Source: Tabrizicola_A sp964393035
Lineage (GTDB): Bacteria; Pseudomonadota; Alphaproteobacteria; Rhodobacterales; Rhodobacteraceae
Direction of reading: 5' to 3'
Assembly: GCA_964393035.1 (NCBI GenBank)
Contig: CAYMRX010000002.1
Location: 310,001 to 374,000, forward strand
Length of the DNA stretch: 64,000 nucleotides
Part shown: positions 29,279 to 39,215 of the stretch, in pieces
Position numbering within the stretch: position 1 is the stretch's first letter
Layout of the letters: the number at the start of each line of letters is the position of its first letter
Made by a program: the position numbers and the translations under genes
The notes under the pieces: generated by a model
Seen by the model: only the letters and a program-made list of their open reading frames with translations
Told to the model about the DNA's origin: nothing
The model's database searches: none

Positions 29279-31792
29279 TCAGAACAGGTCGAGCAACCGT
29301 TTCAGATAATCACGCTCGCCCTCGGGCCGGGTCAGATCACCAGAGCGGCGACGGATTTCTTCCAAAAGCTCCTCGGCGCGGCGGTAAACGTCCTTATCCG
29401 CCAGAAGGTTATTGTCCGACCCGATCCGCAGGCTTTCGCCACTTTGCCGCCCCAGCGGATCGCGCCCCTCGCCATCCTCCTCACGGGCCTCGGCCCCGGC
29501 ACGACGCTGGCCCTCTTGCCGGTTTTCCTGCGCCAGTGCCTCGCCAAAGGCGCGCAAGCCTTCGCGCAAAGCCTCCAGGGCTTCGGCCTGACGGTCCAGT
29601 GCGCCGGGCAAATCTTCATCACGCAGGGCTTCCTCCGCCTCGCGCATGGCGCGGCGGGCCTCGTCCAGCGCCTGCCGCCCGGCTTCGCCCTGATCCCCGC
29701 CCTTGCCGGGCAGATTGCCTTGGCGCTCAAGCCGTTCCAACTCGCGCCGCAGCGCCTCTTGCCGCTCGGCAAGGCTTTGCTTCTGGTCCCCATCCTGCTG
29801 ACCGTCCTGCGATTGCCCGTCCCCCGGTTGGCCCTCTTGCCCTTCGTCCGCGGCCTCACCTTGCCGGTCGCGCTGCATGTCGCGGAAGGCATCGTCCGAA
29901 AGGCCCTGCTGGCCGCGCATCGTCTCGCCCAGATCGCGCATGGCCTGCTGGCCCGGCCCACCACGGCCCTTGCCGCCCTGCCCGTCCTGCTGAACCATGC
30001 GCATGTTTTCCATCATCTCCTGGATCTGCGCCAGCAACTCCGCCGCCTCGGCGGTCTTGCCCTCGTCCATCAGCTTTTGCAGCCGGTCGAGCATTTCCTG
30101 AAGCTGGTCCTCCGACATGGTGGCACCACCGTCCGCCGATTGCTCCTCGGGGGTGCGCTCCTCCATGTTCTCAGCAAGCATCTCCATGTAATCGTCCATG
30201 GCCTGCCGCATTTCATCCATCAGCTCTTGGGTTTCCTCGGGCGAGGCCCCGCGTTTGATCGCCTCGGCCAGCCGGTCCTGCGCACGTTTCAGGCGTTCCT
30301 TGGCGTCGTTCAGATCGCCTTCCTCCATCAAAAGCGCGATGTGCCACAACTCCTCGGCGACCTCATCGCGCAAGGTGGGCGTCAGGGTAACGGCATCCGC
30401 CTCCAGCCGCTTCATCGCGACCCGCAGGCGCAGGAACGCTTTTTGATTGGTGAAAAACCCCTCGGGCTTATAGGTCATGGCGCGCAGGATCTGCACCGCA
30501 CGCGGGGCATTGGCGCGGTTCCACAACAGGTCACGCCGCAGTTCGATCAGGGCGGCGGCAACCGGATCGTAAAAGCGTTTGGCGGGCAGAATGGCGGCAA
30601 CCGGTGTCGATGCGCCCATCTGGCCCGCGGCATCCAGCGCATGGAAGGTCAGCGTCACCGGCATATTGGCCAAGACCGATTGCGACAGATCATCGACCAG
30701 CGTCACCGCGAACGCATCACGCTTGCCCTTGCGTGGCATGGGCAAATCCAGCGTGACCGGGGCCACATCTTCGGGGGCTATCGTCAGGCCAAAGCGGCGG
30801 TCAACCTGCGCCAGATCCAGTGCAATCGTCACCGTGGCCTTGGTGATCGCGTAATCATCGCTGCCCGTGACCTTTTGCTTGAACCGCCCGCCCTTGTCGC
30901 GGGCAATCGGGCCATCGGCGGCAATGGTCGGCGCGCGGTCGGGGATGAGGGTCACCGCCCAATCGCGACCGCCCGGCCCTTCGATACCAAGCTTGCCGCT
31001 TTGCAAAAGCGTGAAATCCTGCACGGGGTCAGAGGCCGGGGGAACCTCGGTCCGGCCTGACACGGTTTCGGTCAGGATCAGGCTTCCCGGCTCACCATAA
31101 AGCCTAAGCTGCAACTTGGTGCCGACGGGCAGGGTCAGGTCGCTGGCGGTCTGGTCATTCAGGTAAAGCGTCGGCTTGCCAGTATAGGCGGGCGGCTTCA
31201 GCCAGCCTTCCCATGTCGGCCCGGTCGCCACTGCGTCCGCCCCGCCACCCGGCGCAAGCGCAGACACAGAGCCAAGCCGCCAGATCGAACCAAAAATCAG
31301 CGCCATGACCAACCCGGTCAAGGCCACATAGCGCAAGGCAAAAGGATCGCGTCCGGCCAGTTTCAGATCCGGCTCCACCGCGCGCGCCGCCCTTGCCCGT
31401 TCGGCCATGCGCGCCAGATGTGCGGCCCAAACGGCTTGGGATGCCGGGTCGGTCGCGCCGATGGCTTGCGTGTCACGCAAGGCGGCCAGCGGCTGGCCCA
31501 GCAGGCGGCTGTCCAGCCGCACCAGTGCCTCAATCCTCGTCGGCTTGCGAAAGCGGCGCATGCCATGAACCAGCGCCCCTGTCAGCCCAACGCCAGATGC
31601 AACGGCCCCGAACCACAGCGCCTCAAGCGGCAGATGGTCTTGCAAACCAAAGCTGAGCGCCGACAACAGCGCAATCGCCAGCGTCCACAAGGGCCAGAAC
31701 GCCCGCACGGCACGCTCGGCCCAAAGCCCCGCCCACGTCAGTCGCAGCGGGGTTTCGATACGCCTCATGGTGGCTTGCGTGTGGTCGTTCAT
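29279..31792 (-). CDS. TIGR02302-family membrane protein (DUF4175)
   Basis: The gene encodes 837 residues from ATG 31792, 14 bases after lysA; a TTG further upstream would overlap lysA. Two transmembrane helices are near the N-terminus (WPLWTLAIALLSALSFGL, then LWFGAVASGVGLTGALVHG) and a third near residue 155 (VALTGLVMALIFGSIW). A large periplasmic domain follows, then a long helical, low-complexity region rich in Gln, Gly, Glu and Met (for example DEMRQAMDDYMEMLAENMEE and GQEGQPGDGQSQDGQQ) with a coiled-coil ending ESLRIGSDNN and LKRLLDLF. The family is conserved in alphaproteobacteria beside lysA and argH, with unknown function; an envelope role is likely from topology. Confidence 0.88.
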   Translation of the reverse strand: MNDHTQATMRRIETPLRLTWAGLWAERAVRAFWPLWTLAIALLSALSFGLQDHLPLEALWFGAVASGVGLTGALVHGMRRFRKPTRIEALVRLDSRLLGQPLAALRDTQAIGATDPASQAVWAAHLARMAERARAARAVEPDLKLAGRDPFALRYVALTGLVMALIFGSIWRLGSVSALAPGGGADAVATGPTWEGWLKPPAYTGKPTLYLNDQTASDLTLPVGTKLQLRLYGEPGSLILTETVSGRTEVPPASDPVQDFTLLQSGKLGIEGPGGRDWAVTLIPDRAPTIAADGPIARDKGGRFKQKVTGSDDYAITKATVTIALDLAQVDRRFGLTIAPEDVAPVTLDLPMPRKGKRDAFAVTLVDDLSQSVLANMPVTLTFHALDAAGQMGASTPVAAILPAKRFYDPVAAALIELRRDLLWNRANAPRAVQILRAMTYKPEGFFTNQKAFLRLRVAMKRLEADAVTLTPTLRDEVAEELWHIALLMEEGDLNDAKERLKRAQDRLAEAIKRGASPEETQELMDEMRQAMDDYMEMLAENMEERTPEEQSADGGATMSEDQLQEMLDRLQKLMDEGKTAEAAELLAQIQEMMENMRMVQQDGQGGKGRGGPGQQAMRDLGETMRGQQGLSDDAFRDMQRDRQGEAADEGQEGQPGDGQSQDGQQDGDQKQSLAERQEALRRELERLERQGNLPGKGGDQGEAGRQALDEARRAMREAEEALRDEDLPGALDRQAEALEALREGLRAFGEALAQENRQEGQRRAGAEAREEDGEGRDPLGRQSGESLRIGSDNNLLADKDVYRRAEELLEEIRRRSGDLTRPEGERDYLKRLLDLF

Positions 31793-31805
31793 CCCCTTTG
31801 CCGTT

Positions 31806-33071
31806 TTATAGCCAGTCCGGAATGGTATCGCGCCCAAGGATTTCGTCAAAGCTTGGTCGCGCCCGGATGACGGCGAAGTGATCGCCCTGCACCAGAATTT
31901 CCGGGATCAACGGCCGGGTGTTGTATTCCGACGCCATCACCGCGCCGTAAGCCCCGGCCGAACGGAAGGCGACCAGATCGCCCTCGGCCAACAGGGGCAG
32001 GCCGCGCCCCTTGGCAAAGGTATCGCCGGTTTCGCAGACCGGCCCCACCACATCATAGGCCGTAGAGGGGCTGCCCGCAGGTGCCTCGATCACCGGCACG
32101 ATGTCATGGTGCGCGCCATACATCGACGGGCGCACAAGATCGTTCATCGCCGCATCAAGGATCAGGAAATCGCGGCCCTCGCCGTTCTTCACATAGATGA
32201 CGCCCGCAACCAACAGGCCGGAATTGCCGGATATCAGCCGCCCCGGTTCAATTTCAATCTCGCAGCCCAGATGCCCGACGGTGCGTTTGATCATCGCACC
32301 ATAATCAGTCGGCAAAGGCGGGGCCTCGTTTGAGCGCGTGTAAGGAATGCCAAGCCCCCCGCCCAGATCAAGCCGCTCAATCGCATGGCCCTGCGCGCGC
32401 AGGGTTTCGGTCAATTGGGCGACCTTGGTGAAGGCCTGCTCAAAGGGCTCAAGATCGGTCAACTGGCTGCCGATATGCACATCGATCCCAACCGCGCGCA
32501 GTCCCGGTAGCCGCGCAATTTCGGCGTAAACCTCCGGCGCGCGGGCAATGGGGATACCGAATTTGTTTTCCGACTTTCCGGTGGCGATTTTCTCGTGGGT
32601 CTTGGCATCCACATCGGGGTTCACGCGCACGGTCACCGGGGCCACGACCCCCATCGAGCTTGCCACCTCGGACAAAGCGCGCATTTCGGGCTCCGACTCC
32701 AGATTGAACTGGCGGATGCCACCTTCCAGCGCCAGCCGCATTTCCTCGCGCGTTTTGCCGACGCCGGAAAACACAATCCGATCCCCCGGCACGCCCGCGG
32801 CCTTGGCGCGCAGATATTCGCCGCCCGAAACCACATCCATGCCCGCGCCCAGATCGCCCAGCAGTTTCAAGACGGCCAGATTGGACAGCGACTTGATGGC
32901 AAAGCAGACCTGATGCGGCAGCGGCGACAAGGCTTCCGTGAACAGGCGGTAATGCCGGATCAGGGTGGCGGCGGAATAGACGTAAAACGGCGAGCCGACG
33001 GCGGCGGCAATATCGGGAATGGCCACATCCTCGGCATGCAAAACGCCCGATTTATAGATGAAATGATCCAT
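31806..33071 (-). CDS. lysA: diaminopimelate decarboxylase
   Basis: The gene encodes 421 residues from ATG 33071 and catalyses the last step of lysine synthesis, decarboxylating meso-diaminopimelate with PLP. The PLP lysine lies in CFAIKSLSN (near residue 60), the phosphate-binding glycine loop in GGGLGIPY, and substrate residues in EPGRLISGNSG and PVCETGDTF. The frame is open upstream into the small lipoprotein region, but only ATG 33071 yields the standard family N-terminus (MDHFIYKSGVLHAEDV). It is probably transcribed from the argH side together with the small lipoprotein and TIGR02302 genes. Confidence 0.97.
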   Translation of the reverse strand: MDHFIYKSGVLHAEDVAIPDIAAAVGSPFYVYSAATLIRHYRLFTEALSPLPHQVCFAIKSLSNLAVLKLLGDLGAGMDVVSGGEYLRAKAAGVPGDRIVFSGVGKTREEMRLALEGGIRQFNLESEPEMRALSEVASSMGVVAPVTVRVNPDVDAKTHEKIATGKSENKFGIPIARAPEVYAEIARLPGLRAVGIDVHIGSQLTDLEPFEQAFTKVAQLTETLRAQGHAIERLDLGGGLGIPYTRSNEAPPLPTDYGAMIKRTVGHLGCEIEIEPGRLISGNSGLLVAGVIYVKNGEGRDFLILDAAMNDLVRPSMYGAHHDIVPVIEAPAGSPSTAYDVVGPVCETGDTFAKGRGLPLLAEGDLVAFRSAGAYGAVMASEYNTRPLIPEILVQGDHFAVIRARPSFDEILGRDTIPDWL

Positions 33072-33141
33072 GTTCCCGCGCCTTTGCTTCCCGTTCAGGC
33101 GGGTATACCAGAAGCCGCGCCCGTCGCAATCAGCCGTAGGC

Positions 33142-33318
33142 TCAGCAGGTCGCCTTGGCGCCCGTGGTCGGTGCGCCCACGACAATGCCCGCTGTCGCAC
33201 AGCCCGAAATCGTCACCCCGGTTTTCGCCGAAGACTGCGAGGCCGGGGCCTCGGGCGCGCCATCCGCGCCGCAAGCGGCCAGAATGACCACGAAAGCAAG
33301 GGTGCAAAACGGTTTCAT
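33142..33318 (-). CDS. small lipoprotein between argH and lysA
   Basis: The gene encodes 58 residues. ATG 33318 is preceded by GGAAGGA. The signal peptide MKPFCTLAFVVILAACG ends in a lipobox with Cys16. The short mature part is Ala/Gly/Thr-rich with Cys40 and a C-terminal Cys58, which could form a disulfide. A small lipoprotein in this position between argH and lysA is a recurring arrangement in Rhodobacteraceae as I recall it; its function is unknown. It is too small for most automatic cut-offs. Confidence 0.75.
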   Translation of the reverse strand: MKPFCTLAFVVILAACGADGAPEAPASQSSAKTGVTISGCATAGIVVGAPTTGAKATC

Positions 33319-33472
33319 GGCTGTCCTTCCAGGTTCACATCACGAACAGGCGCACTTGGCCCTTGCCCCATCTAGCCCGGTCTTTTCCCCGCCGCGCAAG
33401 CCATGGATGGCGCCGTGGCAGGGTTTTAAACGAAAGGCAGAGGCGCGTTTGCCCGCATGACGCCAAGCTGCC

Positions 33473-34873
<1,401 letters not shown>

Positions 34874-34895
34874 GATCTGGCCTTTGGGGGTAGAA

Positions 34896-35432
34896 ATGCG
34901 GAACGCGTTGGCCGTGCTTTATACGGCCTTTCTTCTTGGTGCAAACCCGGGCCATGCGGATGTCACCGGGCTTTTGACCGGGGATATGGCCAAACTGGTC
35001 CTGTCAGACCCCGCAGCCCTGCCAGAGGCCGGGTTGGTCGACATGGCCGACACGCCACGTTCGCTGGCGGAGTTCAAAGGCAAATGGCTGGTGGTGAATT
35101 TCTGGGCCACCTGGTGCCCGCCCTGCCGCGAGGAAATGCCCAGCCTAGACCGCTTGCAGGCGGCAATGCCCGAGATTGCCGTGGTGCCGGTGGCAACGGG
35201 CCGCAATGACCCTGCAACCATCGCGCGTTTTTTCACCGAAGCCAAAATCGCCAACCTGCAAAACCTGCGCGATCCAAGTTCGGATCTTGCCCATGCGATG
35301 GGGATCATGGGGTTGCCGGTCACGGTGATCGTCAACCCCGAAGGTCAGGAAGTGGCGCGTCTGATCGGCGATGCGCATTGGGACGGCCCCGAAGCACAGA
35401 CGGTCCTGAAGGCGCTGATCGCCGGGCCGTAA
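34896..35432 (+). CDS. TlpA/ResA-type thiol-disulfide oxidoreductase
   Basis: The gene encodes 178 residues from ATG 34896 with GGGGG five bases upstream. A signal peptide (MRNALAVLYTAFLLGANPGHA) directs export, probably with cleavage after HA. The thioredoxin domain has the active-site WATWCPPC (Cys74, Cys77) and the cis-proline segment GIMGLPVTVIVNPEG. Such proteins reduce periplasmic disulfides, often in cytochrome c maturation or copper-site assembly. No partner gene is adjacent, so the substrate is open. It is divergent from argH and convergent with pheS. Confidence 0.92.
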   Translation: MRNALAVLYTAFLLGANPGHADVTGLLTGDMAKLVLSDPAALPEAGLVDMADTPRSLAEFKGKWLVVNFWATWCPPCREEMPSLDRLQAAMPEIAVVPVATGRNDPATIARFFTEAKIANLQNLRDPSSDLAHAMGIMGLPVTVIVNPEGQEVARLIGDAHWDGPEAQTVLKALIAGP

Positions 35433-35440
35433 TCTGGGGA

Positions 35441-36523
35441 TCAGGCCGAAAGCCCACCCGCCAGATCGGGCATATCAAGCGCCGAGAAGCCGTAATGGCG
35501 CAGCCAGCGCAGGTCGGATTCAAAGAAGGCGCGCAGGTCGGGAATGCCGTATTTCAGCATGGCAATGCGGTCGATCCCCATGCCAAAGGCAAAGCCCTGC
35601 CATTCGTCGGGGTTGACGCCCGCCGCCGCCAGCACCTTGGGATGCACCATGCCCGAGCCAAGGATTTCCATCCACTTGTCGCCCTCGCCGATGCGAAGCT
35701 GACCGCCGACATTGGAATAACGGATATCAACCTCGGCCGAAGGTTCGGTGAAGGGGAAATGGCTGGCGCGGAAGCGCAGCTCCACCTTGTCCACCTCGAA
35801 AAAGGCGCGGCAGAATTCTTCCAGCGTCCATTTCAGGTTGGCCATGGAAATGTCGCGGTCAATCGCCAGACCTTCGACCTGATGGAACATCGGCGTATGG
35901 GTCTGGTCCATGTCCATGCGGTAAACCCGGCCCGGCGCGATGACGCGGATGGGCGCGCCCTGTTCGGTCATGGCACGGATCTGCACGGGGCTGGTATGGG
36001 TGCGCAGCACATGCGGCGGGCGCTCGTCGCCCTCTGCACGGTGCATGAAGAAGGTGTCATGTTCCTGGCGCGCGGGGTGTTCCGGCGGGATGTTCAACGC
36101 GTCAAAGTTATACCAGTCCGATTCCACCTGCGGCCCTTCGGCCACGGCAAAGCCCATATCGGCGAAAATCGCGGTCAGTTCTTCCATGACTTGGCTGACC
36201 GGATGAATGGTGCCACGCGGGCGCGGGCGGCCCGGCAGGGTCACATCCAGCCATTCTTCGCGCAGCCGCGCATCAAGGGCGGCATCGGCAAGCCCGGCCT
36301 TCTTGGCCCGCAGCGCGGCGTCGATCTCGTCTTTCAGGACGTTCAGCATGGCGCCTGCGGCCTTGCGCTGGTCGGGGTCCATCTTGCCCAACCCCGCCAT
36401 CAGCGCCGAAATCTCGCCCTTCTTGCCAAGGGCGGCCACGCGCAGGTCTTCCAGCGCAGCCTCCGAGGCCACGGTGGAAATCGCGGTCAGATATTTGGCC
36501 TTCAGATCGTCAAGCCCGTCCAT
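35441..36523 (-). CDS. pheS: phenylalanine-tRNA ligase alpha subunit
   Basis: The gene encodes 360 residues. ATG 36523 is preceded by AGGAG; an upstream in-frame start would add 18 residues that do not fit the family. An N-terminal helical coiled-coil arm (about 1-100) binds tRNA, and the class II synthetase core includes MGFAVAEGPQVESDWYNFDALN, FHQVEGLAID (motif 2) and GMGIDRIAMLKYGI (motif 3). It pairs with pheT, which lies about 6.5 kb downstream on the same strand. The unknown gene at 36590-37081 is 66 bases upstream and may share its transcript. Confidence 0.98.
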   Translation of the reverse strand: MDGLDDLKAKYLTAISTVASEAALEDLRVAALGKKGEISALMAGLGKMDPDQRKAAGAMLNVLKDEIDAALRAKKAGLADAALDARLREEWLDVTLPGRPRPRGTIHPVSQVMEELTAIFADMGFAVAEGPQVESDWYNFDALNIPPEHPARQEHDTFFMHRAEGDERPPHVLRTHTSPVQIRAMTEQGAPIRVIAPGRVYRMDMDQTHTPMFHQVEGLAIDRDISMANLKWTLEEFCRAFFEVDKVELRFRASHFPFTEPSAEVDIRYSNVGGQLRIGEGDKWMEILGSGMVHPKVLAAAGVNPDEWQGFAFGMGIDRIAMLKYGIPDLRAFFESDLRWLRHYGFSALDMPDLAGGLSA

Positions 36524-36589
36524 GGCACGTCTCCTGCAAGTCGCGACGGTGCTAGCGGGAAGGCCCTGCGGATGCAAGAGGCGGCAGGC

Positions 36590-37081
36590 TTATCCGGCGC
36601 GACGCAGGGGTTGCGCAGTGAAATGCGGGCGGTTCGTGTGAAAGGTCACCGCGCAGGCGGCAACACCAGATTTCAGCGGGCTTTGCGGCAGGGGCAGCGG
36701 GCCGTCGCCCTTGGAAAGCCCTTCGATCAACGCCCGCTCATCGGGCCGCACCGACAGACGGGCGGGGGTCGTGCAAAGCGACAGGCGCTGGTGCAGGTCA
36801 CGGCAAAAGGCGCGGGCGGCGGCATCATCCATCGCGGCGGGGGCCGCGACATGCAGCCCGGCCTTCAGCGCGCGGGCCAACAGCAAAAGCCCTGTGGCGC
36901 GGTCCATATCCGGCTGGCGCGCAATCCAATGCGCGGCGAGCAGCAGATCAATGGTGGCATCGGGGGCCGCAAAATCCACCCCCCGCGCAAAGGCATGCCA
37001 GACCTTCGGCCCTTGGGTTTGCAGCCATGCCGTCAGGCCATCGGGGATTGCGACAGCAGAGGTCTTTTCAATTTTACGCAT
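36590..37081 (-). CDS. conserved hypothetical protein upstream of pheS
   Basis: The gene encodes 163 residues. I do not recognise the family. The sequence is mainly helical and Ala/Leu-rich: TAWLQTQGPKVWHAFARGVD and the helix-turn ATIDLLLAAHWIARQPDMDRATGLLLLARAL (about residues 42-75). A second helical segment (ARAFCRDLHQRLSLC) and a C-terminal part with FHTNRPHF follow. It has no signal peptide or transmembrane helix and is probably cytosolic. The position 66 bases upstream of pheS on the same strand suggests co-transcription. An inverted repeat sits in its upstream region. Confidence 0.7.
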   Translation of the reverse strand: MRKIEKTSAVAIPDGLTAWLQTQGPKVWHAFARGVDFAAPDATIDLLLAAHWIARQPDMDRATGLLLLARALKAGLHVAAPAAMDDAAARAFCRDLHQRLSLCTTPARLSVRPDERALIEGLSKGDGPLPLPQSPLKSGVAACAVTFHTNRPHFTAQPLRRAG

Positions 37082-37120
37082 CTTGGCGCCTCATTCGTTA
37101 CCTGAGGCCCAGTCCTTGTT

Positions 37121-37151
37121 TACAATCGCGGCACAATTGCGGTGGATTGTA
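37121..37151. promoter_or_regulatory. inverted repeat upstream of the pheS-linked gene
   Basis: TACAATC (37121-37127) and GATTGTA (37145-37151) form a perfect 7-base inverted repeat with a 17-base spacer that itself contains CAATTG. It lies about 40-70 bases before the 37081 start codon, where an operator could be. No regulator is proposed. Confidence 0.3.
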
Positions 37152-37189
37152 GGAATTTCAGCAACAGTCACCGGCTTTCCGGCCCGGTG

Positions 37190-38245
37190 TCACCCCAAAG
37201 CGACCAGATGATTGTCCCATGACAGCGATTCCTGCGACAGCCGCACCAATCCCTGTGTCGTAAGGTCAGAAAGCCCCCCAGCCCCGTCACTGGCCAAAAA
37301 GCCGCCCGCGGGCCGCGCCGCCACGCCGCAGATATCGGGCCGCTCGATTGTTGCCATGTGTGCGCCAGTGTCGGCAAAGATCATCGCCACCCCGCCCTTG
37401 GGCGAGGTGATGGCAATCTGATCGCCACTCCATGCAATCGAACCGGCATAGCCCTGCATCCGCAGCGCCTCGGCCTCGGGGGGCGGGCAAAGGACAGGGG
37501 CCTTGCCCGGTGTCCAAAGCCCCAGTTGGGGCATCGCCGTGGTCGGATCGCCTTCCCATTGCATGGCAAAGGCCACCTCGCCCTCGGGACCAAGCGCCAG
37601 ATGGCGGATCGAGTTCTGGTGCAGATCCGGGGCCAGCGCCACCTGATCGGCCAGCGCGCCATCCGCACCAATCAGCGACAGGTTCGGGCGCATGGTGTCG
37701 ACGTTCAGCTTTGATCGGTCCTTCGGATCGGTCTGAATCCCGCCATTGGCCACCACCAATTGATCGCCCAACCGCTTCATGTCATGCGGACCTATCCCGC
37801 CGGACGCCCATTCGCCGATCCGGCGGAAGCGGGCCGTCTCCCAAAGACCGATGCGGCCTTCGGACCCTTCGGCAACCACCTCCGATGTGTAAAGCAGCGC
37901 GCCATCGGCGGAAAACACGCCATGGCCGTTGAACTGGCGCCCCCCGGGCGGGGTCAGGCGGGCGGTCACATCGCCGGTGCGGCAATCAATCACCACGGCA
38001 AAGGTGCCGGGACGGCGGGCAAAGGCCACGGCCAAAGGCCGCGCAGGATGCGCCGCCGCCGCATGGCCCCGCGCGGGCAAGGGCAGCGAAAACAGGCTGC
38101 CGCCCGCCGCACTCAGCCCATGCAGAAGAAAGCTATCCCCCGATTTGGCCGCCGCCAGAAAGGCGGGCGCGCCGACATCGGCCCAACTTGGGCAAGGCAG
38201 GGCAAGGGCGGCAAGACCCGCCAGAAAACCGCGGCGGGTGGCCAT
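37190..38245 (-). CDS. DUF1513-family protein, exported
   Basis: The gene encodes 351 residues. ATG 38245 follows the stop of the upstream imelysin gene by one base, so translation is coupled; longer starts would overlap that gene. MATRRGFLAGLAALALPCPSWA is a Tat-type signal (RRGFLAG). The mature protein is a beta-propeller-like repeat (VIDCRTGDVTARLTPP, GRQFNGHGVFSADGALLYTSE, GIGPHDMKR, HQNSIRHLALG). DUF1513 proteins regularly accompany imelysins and the DUF1111 di-heme protein in iron-related operons. The exact role is unknown. It is the last gene of the module. Confidence 0.9.
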   Translation of the reverse strand: MATRRGFLAGLAALALPCPSWADVGAPAFLAAAKSGDSFLLHGLSAAGGSLFSLPLPARGHAAAAHPARPLAVAFARRPGTFAVVIDCRTGDVTARLTPPGGRQFNGHGVFSADGALLYTSEVVAEGSEGRIGLWETARFRRIGEWASGGIGPHDMKRLGDQLVVANGGIQTDPKDRSKLNVDTMRPNLSLIGADGALADQVALAPDLHQNSIRHLALGPEGEVAFAMQWEGDPTTAMPQLGLWTPGKAPVLCPPPEAEALRMQGYAGSIAWSGDQIAITSPKGGVAMIFADTGAHMATIERPDICGVAARPAGGFLASDGAGGLSDLTTQGLVRLSQESLSWDNHLVALG

Positions 38246-38246
38246 G

Positions 38247-39215
38247 TCAGTCGCCATCCGCGGCGTTAAAACCGATGCCGACATCCAGTTCCGGGGCCAG
38301 CTCCAACATCACCACCTCGCGCAGATGCCCGACAGCCTGTTGCAAAATCTCGACCTTCAGCCGTTTGCCGGGGTCGGCAACCCCCGCGAGGGCCGGGTCA
38401 TCAAGGGTTTCGGCCAGATGGATCGCATGGTCAAAGGCCGCAACGGTCTTGGGCGCATCCGGGGTCAGGGTTTCGACCATCTGCCGCAGGGCTTGCAGCG
38501 ACAACAGCACATTGCGCGCCGAACGCCCCGAAGCGCGCGCCTCGGCCCGTTCAGGGTGCGGTGTGTCAAAATCGCCCAAGGGACGGCCAAGGCGCTGGTC
38601 GTCCAGGAATTCCAGCCCCGTCACCACTTGGGTGAACAACACCTGCCGCGCTTCGGGGCGGGTGAGGTAAACCTTGTTGCCAACCTCTCCCGCGGTGACC
38701 AGCGTTTCGGCAAAACCGCCCTGCCATTCCTCCAGCACCTTGGCAGAGGTTGCCGCCAGATCGGTGGCGGTGGCCCGGATCAGCGGGCAAGGATCTGCGG
38801 CCAAGGGCTCAACCGGGTAAAGCAGACGCTCCAAGGACAACAGCCCGCGTGCCGCCACCGATTGCTCGGCAAAGGCGGCAGGGGCCAGCTTGGCCGGATC
38901 GCCCGTCAGCAACCCTTTTTGCGCCTTTGCCCCCAAGCCCTTGGGATCGGGCCAATAGAGGATCGACAAACCCCGGCCATCGGTTTCCACCGGACCAAAG
39001 CGCAGGTGCTGCACAGACATCCAGGCATCATAAGCGGCATGATAGGCCGGGTGCAGGGCCGCGACATCGCAGGTCTTTTCTGCCTGCGCGGCAAGGGCAG
39101 CGGTGCTTTCGGCCAGTGCCTGATACCCGGGCAGGATATGGCGCTGCACGGTTTCGGGAAAATCGGCGAAAGCCGGCGCGGCGAGCAAGCTGAGGGCAAG
39201 GGCGAAGATGCGCAT
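38247..39215 (-). CDS. imelysin family protein (second copy)
   Basis: The gene encodes 322 residues with a cleavable signal peptide (MRIFALALSLLAAPAFA). The sequence matches the imelysin-like fold, two four-helix bundles (HPAYHAAYDAWMSVQHLRFGPVE and ARGLLSLERLLYP as hallmarks). The GxHxxE motif of the classic iron-regulated type appears degenerate (GLEFL near residue 200). It begins directly after the di-heme oxidoreductase stop and is followed by DUF1513. Such periplasmic proteins are implicated in iron uptake. It is clearly distinct from the 418-residue imelysin at 41712-42968. Confidence 0.9.
   Translation of the reverse strand: MRIFALALSLLAAPAFADFPETVQRHILPGYQALAESTAALAAQAEKTCDVAALHPAYHAAYDAWMSVQHLRFGPVETDGRGLSILYWPDPKGLGAKAQKGLLTGDPAKLAPAAFAEQSVAARGLLSLERLLYPVEPLAADPCPLIRATATDLAATSAKVLEEWQGGFAETLVTAGEVGNKVYLTRPEARQVLFTQVVTGLEFLDDQRLGRPLGDFDTPHPERAEARASGRSARNVLLSLQALRQMVETLTPDAPKTVAAFDHAIHLAETLDDPALAGVADPGKRLKVEILQQAVGHLREVVMLELAPELDVGIGFNAADGD

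Noticed and set aside
29444..31060. Plus-strand open frame of about 540 codons across TIGR02302
   Set aside because: Shadow of the Gln/Glu-rich repeat region, which reads as Leu-rich on the other strand and mimics a membrane protein.
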